NCBI GenBank assembly: GCA_048550035.1
Contig: JBLYYQ010000155.1
Location: 1 to 9,388 of the forward strand
DNA length: 9,388 bases
Direction: 5' to 3'
Origin: JBLYYQ01 sp048550035
Lineage (GTDB): Bacteria > Nitrospinota_A > UBA7883 > JBLYYQ01
Numbering within the stretch: position 1 is the first letter of the stretch; each line of letters starts with the position of its first letter. The notes under the pieces are model-generated. The model was not told where the DNA came from, ran no database searches, and saw nothing but the letters and a program-made list of their open reading frames with translations. This document shows, in pieces, positions 5,485 through 9,388 of this stretch. The translations under genes and the position numbers were made by a program.

Positions 5485-6786
5485 ATGGAAAACAAGCGTA
5501 TCGGAATATTAGTTGGTGGAGGTCCTGCACCTGGGATTAACTCTGTAATACGAGCAGCGGCAATTAAGTTAATCAATCATGGATGTGAGGTATTTGGAAT
5601 CTATGATGGGTTTAGTCACTTAATGCATGAGAGAATCGATAAAGTTCGCAAACTCTCGATTGATGAGGTTTCACTTATACATTTTCAAGGTGGCTCGATA
5701 CTAGCTACTTCTAGGGCGAACCCGACAAAAGATGAAAAATATTTAAAAAATATTGTCAAATCGTTAGAGCGTCTAAAAATTTCTTGCCTCATAACGATAG
5801 GTGGCGATGACACCTGTTTTTCAGCCCATAATGTAGCAAAAACTGCTGGCGGCAAAATTCAGGTCGTTCATGTTCCAAAAACTATTGATAACGATCTAGA
5901 TCTGCCACGCGATATAAAAACATTTGGTTTTGCATCTGCCCGAGATTTTGGCGTAAAGATTGTACGAAGCATTATGAATGATGCGGCGACTACTAAGCGT
6001 TGGTATTTTATTATTGCAATGGGACGCAAAGCTGGTCATTTAGCATTAGGTATTGGTCGAGCATCTGGTGCACATACTACCATTATCCCTGAAGAGTGCG
6101 ACTCTGAATTAATCGACTTTAGCTGGCTAGTTGATTCTTTGGTTGCAATTATCATTAAGCGAAAAGCAATCGGCCGAGACTATGGTGTTGCAATATTAGC
6201 AGAAGGGATGGCAGAAAAATTGTCTAAAGCTGAGTTAGAAACGATGGGTTCGCTTGAATATGACGAGCATGGTCACCCTCGTTTATCTGAAATTGATCTT
6301 GGCAAAGTTGTAAAGAGTAAAGTTAAAGCAGAATTAGAAAAACTTGGTGTTAGTAGCACCATCGTCGATAAAGATATTGGATACGAGCTTCGATGTGTAG
6401 AGCCTGTCCCATTTGATTTAGAGTATACCAAAGAGCTTGGCTTCTCAGCTGCAAAACATACACTATCAGGCGGCTCTGGCGATATGGTGACCATCCAAGA
6501 AGGGCGATTTGCACCGATGCCATTCTATTCTATAATGGATCCTAAAACAGGGAAAACCAAAGTTAGGTTAGTCGATGTCCATACTGAAGCGTATGAAATG
6601 GCATTAGAATATATGGTCCGTTTAAAAGCGGAAGATTTGAAAAATAGTCAGCTTCTAAAAAAGATGGCTGCAGTTGCTAATATGAGTGAAACAGATTTTG
6701 TTGCAAGATTCAGTAGAGTGGCAACTTCATTCACATCAACAACTATAGCCAATAACTATAAAATACCACCCCCAATCAATACTTAA
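5485..6786 (+). CDS. 6-phosphofructokinase, PPi-dependent type
   Basis: This 433-residue cytoplasmic enzyme interconverts fructose 6-phosphate and fructose 1,6-bisphosphate. The signature GGGPAPGIN (11-19) opens the protein. GGDDT (106-110) and PKTIDND (131-137) follow, then MGRKAGHLALGIG (179-191) and PEE (202-204). An Asp as the fourth residue of GGDDT, in place of the Gly of GGDGS, and a Lys in PKTIDND, in place of the Gly of PGTIDND, are the established marks of enzymes using pyrophosphate rather than ATP. If so, the reaction is reversible and serves both glycolysis and gluconeogenesis. At 433 residues it is longer than the 320-residue bacterial ATP enzyme and near the short PPi class. 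The frame could begin at a TTG at 5464, but ATG 5485 has AAGGA (5472-5476) eight bases upstream and starts directly with the family N-terminus. The gene heads the plus-strand block. Confidence 0.93.
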   Translation: MENKRIGILVGGGPAPGINSVIRAAAIKLINHGCEVFGIYDGFSHLMHERIDKVRKLSIDEVSLIHFQGGSILATSRANPTKDEKYLKNIVKSLERLKISCLITIGGDDTCFSAHNVAKTAGGKIQVVHVPKTIDNDLDLPRDIKTFGFASARDFGVKIVRSIMNDAATTKRWYFIIAMGRKAGHLALGIGRASGAHTTIIPEECDSELIDFSWLVDSLVAIIIKRKAIGRDYGVAILAEGMAEKLSKAELETMGSLEYDEHGHPRLSEIDLGKVVKSKVKAELEKLGVSSTIVDKDIGYELRCVEPVPFDLEYTKELGFSAAKHTLSGGSGDMVTIQEGRFAPMPFYSIMDPKTGKTKVRLVDVHTEAYEMALEYMVRLKAEDLKNSQLLKKMAAVANMSETDFVARFSRVATSFTSTTIANNYKIPPPINT

Positions 6787-6792
6787 ACGAAA

Positions 6793-6816
6793 TAGAGCTA
6801 TTTAACAATAGCTCTA
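6793..6816. other. perfect hairpin between phosphofructokinase and DUF72 genes
   Basis: TAGAGCTA (6793-6800) pairs with TAGCTCTA (6809-6816) around an eight-base loop (TTTAACAA). No T-run follows, so it is not a standard intrinsic terminator. It begins six bases after the upstream stop codon and ends 13 bases before the next start. It might protect the 3' end of a processed phosphofructokinase mRNA or reduce read-through. Confidence 0.55.
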
Positions 6817-6829
6817 CTTACTGCTTACT

Positions 6830-7666
6830 ATGTTAGACGACAAACTTTTTGTTGGAACCTCAGGCTGGAATCATGACAACTGGAATGATAAAGTCTATCC
6901 TCCATCATTGAACAAAGATGAGCGGCTCTCTTTTCTTTATAACGAAAAAGGGATCTCTCTTGTTGAGTTAGATGAAATTTTTACTTCAAAATTTGATAGC
7001 AACTATATCCAAAAAGTATTAGAGATTGCACCGGCTGATATGAAGTTTACACTCAAAGTTCCATATCTTTTGTCAGTCAAAATATTGACAAGCAATGGAA
7101 CTATTCTGCGTGATGAAAAGTCAATGAAGGAATTTCTACTGGCAATTGAACCGTTAATCAAAGAGGATCGACTTACAGCGATCAATGGAGAGTTTTCGCC
7201 ACGCCACAAAAAAAGTGAGGATACAGTAGAGCATCTAAAATGGTTCATTAACCAGTTTCGTTTCACCTCAAAATTATGCTTAACATTTAACTGCGACAGT
7301 TGGTTAACCCCGACGACATTTGAATTAATATCATCGCTAGATGCAAATGTAGCCTATTTTGATAAGCCAAAACTGGCAGGAGGGAGGTTTCTTAAATTAA
7401 CTTCACCCTGCAACCAGATTAATTTCATAAAATTTTCAGGTCAAAGCCAAGATTGGTTTAGCACATCATCTAGCAAGCGCTATGACTACTTATATAGTAT
7501 TGATGAGCTACGTCAATTCATCTGGCCGGTAAAGAAAATATTTGAAGCAGGTCAAACATCATCTATAATATTCGCAAATGGGACAAATGGATATTCAATC
7601 GAAAATGCAATGGACTTTGGCGTAATGTTAAAAGAATCTCTCGCAGTACAGGATAACCTCTCGTAG
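6830..7666 (+). CDS. DUF72 (YecE-like) family protein
   Basis: This 278-residue soluble protein belongs to the DUF72 family, a TIM-barrel fold of unknown biochemical role. Family landmarks are FVGTSGWNHDNW (7-18), the strand LVELDEIFTS (44-53) where relatives usually read VEINSTFY, FTLKVP (73-78), FIKFSGQ with a following RYDYLYS near residue 204, and IIFANGTNGYSIENA near 243-257, where relatives have FNN. The replacement of the usual N-S-T-F-Y and FNN motifs marks it as a divergent member. The ATG at 6830 has no recognisable ribosome site, so it may be poorly translated or depend on read-through from the phosphofructokinase gene. It ends one base before tatC. Family membership is fairly sure; function is unknown. 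Confidence 0.85.
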   Translation: MLDDKLFVGTSGWNHDNWNDKVYPPSLNKDERLSFLYNEKGISLVELDEIFTSKFDSNYIQKVLEIAPADMKFTLKVPYLLSVKILTSNGTILRDEKSMKEFLLAIEPLIKEDRLTAINGEFSPRHKKSEDTVEHLKWFINQFRFTSKLCLTFNCDSWLTPTTFELISSLDANVAYFDKPKLAGGRFLKLTSPCNQINFIKFSGQSQDWFSTSSSKRYDYLYSIDELRQFIWPVKKIFEAGQTSSIIFANGTNGYSIENAMDFGVMLKESLAVQDNLS

Positions 7667-7667
7667 G

Positions 7668-8507
7668 ATGTCTAATGAAGAAAATAGTAGTCAAGATAGA
7701 GCCGCTCTTAATGATGGAGTAGCTAAAAAAGAGACCCAAGAAAATCCAAACTTACCAAAGAAGAAGATTAGGCGAGTCGATGATGATGAGAAGTTGCCAC
7801 TTACTGTCCATTTAGAAGAACTAAGGTGGCGACTTATATATTCAGCCGCAATAGTTTTCATCATCTTCATTGTAGTCTATTCTCTTTCAGACCATCTACT
7901 AGAGATATTAAAAGAGCCGGTCAAAGATTTTGGGCTCTACGCTATTTCACCGACTGAGATATTTTTTTCATACTTACGAATATCGCTCTATGGATCATTG
8001 ATTTTGGCATTTCCGTTACTTGCCTATCAAGCGTGGGAGTTTATTGCTCCTGGACTATTAAAACCAGAGCGAAAGTATAGCGGGCTATTTTTGATATTTG
8101 GGTCGCTCTTTTTCATAATGGGAGTACTTTTTTGCTACTTTGTAGTGTTGCCTCAAGGGATGAACTTTCTTCTGAATTTTGGTGGAGGGAGTATCACAGC
8201 ACAGATAACGATTAGCTACTATTTAGAGTTTGCACTCAAGCTTGTACTGGCATTTGGAATCGTATTTGAAACTCCGATTGTCCTAATCTTACTTGTACAA
8301 CTAAATATTGTATCGCATCGTTCTCTATCACATATTCGACCATACTATATAGTTGGATCATTTATCTTTGCGGCGATACTTACACCACCTGATATATTTA
8401 CTCAGCTAGCCTTAGCTACACCTATGATTATACTTTTTGAGTTTAGCTTACTATTTACCAGACTATTTATAAGAAAGGATGAGCCAGTAATTGAAGAGCA
8501 AGAATGA
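7668..8507 (+). CDS. tatC: TatC, twin-arginine translocase receptor subunit
   Basis: TatC is the polytopic membrane subunit that recognises twin-arginine signal peptides and recruits TatA to export folded proteins. Diagnostic parts are HLEELRWRL (48-56), where the conserved Glu contacts the signal peptide; SPTEIFF (94-100); AFPLLAYQAWEFIAPGL (114-130) with the following KPE; FETP (200-203), the buried Glu in the membrane; and the TPPD loop (239-242) before TQLALATP. Six hydrophobic helices are visible. At 279 residues it is longer than the usual 250, because about 40 highly charged residues (E, N, K, D) precede the conserved core. No tatA or tatB lies beside it, so they must be elsewhere. The ATG starts one base after the DUF72 stop; a possible AGGA lies about 13 bases upstream. 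Confidence 0.96.
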   Translation: MSNEENSSQDRAALNDGVAKKETQENPNLPKKKIRRVDDDEKLPLTVHLEELRWRLIYSAAIVFIIFIVVYSLSDHLLEILKEPVKDFGLYAISPTEIFFSYLRISLYGSLILAFPLLAYQAWEFIAPGLLKPERKYSGLFLIFGSLFFIMGVLFCYFVVLPQGMNFLLNFGGGSITAQITISYYLEFALKLVLAFGIVFETPIVLILLVQLNIVSHRSLSHIRPYYIVGSFIFAAILTPPDIFTQLALATPMIILFEFSLLFTRLFIRKDEPVIEEQE

Positions 8508-9222
8508 TAAGAGAGAGAAAATTATAGTTGCACTCGATTCTGATAATCTAGCAGAAACATTAGCAATCGTAGAAGAATTAAGTCAGCTCAGGATCAGCTG
8601 GTTCAAAGTTGGCAAACAACTTTTCACTCTATACGGACCTAAAGTGATAGACGAGATAAGAAAAAAATCTAAAGCTACTGATTTAAAGATATTTCTTGAT
8701 CTAAAATATCATGATATTCCAAATACCGTAGCTAACGCAGTTAAAGTCGCCATTCACCATGGAGTAAATATGTTGACAGTTCATACATTAGGTGGTGCCA
8801 AGATGTTAGAAGCGGCTGCAAATATCGTTGCAAAGGAGAGTAGCAGTCAGGTTCCTCTACTGATCGGAGTAACAATCTTGACAAGTATGTCAGAATCCGA
8901 TCTACATGAAGTTGGATTGAAAGGGAAACTAACCGATCACTCATTAAGATTGGCAAAACTTGCAAAGTCCAGTGGGATTGATGGGGCAGTCTGCGGACCA
9001 CCTGAAATAAAGCTATTAAGAGATAATATCGTAGAGCCTTTTCTATTAGTAACTCCAGGGATTAGACCGTCATTTGGTCCTAAGAACGATCAAGCAAGAT
9101 TTCTTACTCCAAAAGAGGCGTTAGAGCTAGGTTCAAACTATTTAGTAATAGGTCGCCCTATATTAGCTGCACCAGATAGATCGATCGCAGCAGTTAAGAT
9201 TATTGAAGAGCTCAATAGTTAG
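8491..9222 (+). CDS. pyrF: orotidine 5'-phosphate decarboxylase
   Basis: This 243-residue cytoplasmic enzyme converts orotidine 5'-monophosphate to UMP, the last step of de novo pyrimidine synthesis. The barrel begins IIVALD (11-16). The catalytic array is D70-x-K72-x-x-D75 in FLDLKYHDIPNT, and TPGIRP (188-193) and GRPI (221-224) bind the phosphate. These, with the length, place it in the short bacterial PyrF class. The start must be TTG at 8491: an in-frame TAA lies directly before it (8488-8490) and there is no in-frame ATG or GTG before the conserved barrel. An AAGGA (8475-8479) lies 11 bases upstream. The start is within the last 17 bases of tatC, so expression is probably coupled to tatC. 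No other pyrimidine gene is present in the window. Confidence 0.96.
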   Translation: MKSKNDKREKIIVALDSDNLAETLAIVEELSQLRISWFKVGKQLFTLYGPKVIDEIRKKSKATDLKIFLDLKYHDIPNTVANAVKVAIHHGVNMLTVHTLGGAKMLEAAANIVAKESSSQVPLLIGVTILTSMSESDLHEVGLKGKLTDHSLRLAKLAKSSGIDGAVCGPPEIKLLRDNIVEPFLLVTPGIRPSFGPKNDQARFLTPKEALELGSNYLVIGRPILAAPDRSIAAVKIIEELNS

Positions 9223-9260
9223 CTCTAAGAAGCGACTCTTTTTCTTGTAAGTAAATTTTT

Positions 9261-9388
9261 TTAGTTGCTATCCAAATCATCACTTCTGATATTGAAACCT
9301 GCTTTTTGTATCAGAGTTGCAATTTTCTCAGAACTTACTATCTCAAGGTCAAATGTTACTCTGATCGAAGTTTCTGATAGGGATGCAA
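9261..9388 (-). CDS. C-terminus of a heavy-metal-associated (HMA/CopZ-like) protein, cut by window edge
   Basis: Forty-one residues end at a TAA (9261-9263) on the minus strand. IRVTFDLEIV, then SSEKIATLIQKAGFNI resembles the second half of the HMA fold, where a beta strand, a helix and an aG[YF]-x-[VI] strand follow in order. The metal-binding CxxC would lie in the N-terminal half, outside the window, so metal binding cannot be checked. Because the chain ends just after the domain, a small copper chaperone of about 70 residues fits better than a P-type ATPase, which carries HMA domains at its N-terminus. The gene runs toward pyrF and ends 38 bases from it. Confidence 0.55.
   Translation of the reverse strand, partial: ASLSETSIRVTFDLEIVSSEKIATLIQKAGFNIRSDDLDSN

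Noticed and set aside
6273..6494. Minus-strand open frames inside the phosphofructokinase, DUF72 and pyrF genes
   Set aside because: They lie opposite conserved coding sequence and have composition expected of shadow frames (also 7003-7266 and 8741-9001).
9223..9260. Terminator after pyrF
   Set aside because: Only a weak AAGAA/TTCTT pairing with a 10-base loop is seen near T-runs; not enough to call.
1..9388. CRISPR array, insertion sequence, prophage, toxin-antitoxin or defence system
   Set aside because: No repeat-spacer pattern, transposase, integrase, terminal inverted repeats or defence-type protein was seen; all genes are ordinary housekeeping families.

Overview
This is an AT-rich window of compact bacterial chromosome, with nine protein-coding genes (two cut by the window edges), one tRNA gene and one gene-free stretch of about 460 bases. 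TatC and a VKOR-DsbA oxidative-folding protein show an energised inner membrane and an oxidising extracytoplasmic space. A UbiA-type prenyltransferase of the subgroup usually linked to the futalosine menaquinone route, a PPi-type phosphofructokinase and a VKOR-DsbA fusion together suggest a low-GC Gram-negative lineage, perhaps of the deltaproteobacterial grade. This placement is inference and is weak; no rRNA or other clear phylogenetic marker is present. No transposase, integrase, phage gene or CRISPR array was seen, so this looks like core housekeeping DNA.

Left block, minus strand (1-4841): a five-gene transcription unit starts at an extended -10 promoter near 4841. It reads through a small acidic PRC-barrel protein, a VKOR-DsbA fusion, a UvrD/PcrA helicase, a UbiA-family prenyltransferase and the N-terminus of RadC, which runs off the left edge. 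Genes overlap by 1-14 bases or are 8 bases apart, which suggests translational coupling. The functions are mixed: disulfide formation, DNA repair and quinone synthesis. A chemical link is possible because VKOR passes electrons to quinone and UbiA helps make quinone.

Middle (4842-5484): a tRNA-Leu(UAA) gene with encoded CCA is divergent from the left operon. It is followed by a gene-free stretch holding a strong intrinsic terminator. Just upstream of that terminator lies a hairpin with a 24-nt C/U-rich loop containing CCTCC, together a plausible small RNA. A 14-bp repeat occurs twice, at 5135 and at 5449. The second copy sits between the likely phosphofructokinase promoter and its ribosome binding site.

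Right block, plus strand (5485-9222): PPi-type phosphofructokinase, a DUF72 protein, TatC and orotidine 5'-phosphate decarboxylase (PyrF) follow one another. The first gap is 43 bases and contains a hairpin; DUF72 and tatC are 1 base apart; pyrF starts at a TTG inside the end of tatC. A convergent minus-strand gene ends at 9261 and its visible 41 residues resemble the C-terminal half of a heavy-metal-associated (CopZ-like) domain.

Five starts were moved from, or needed choosing among, the longest open frames: the PRC-barrel gene, the VKOR-DsbA gene, the phosphofructokinase gene, pyrF and radC. No clearly new biological system was found. The least explained signals are the candidate small RNA and the 14-bp repeat pair upstream of the phosphofructokinase gene.
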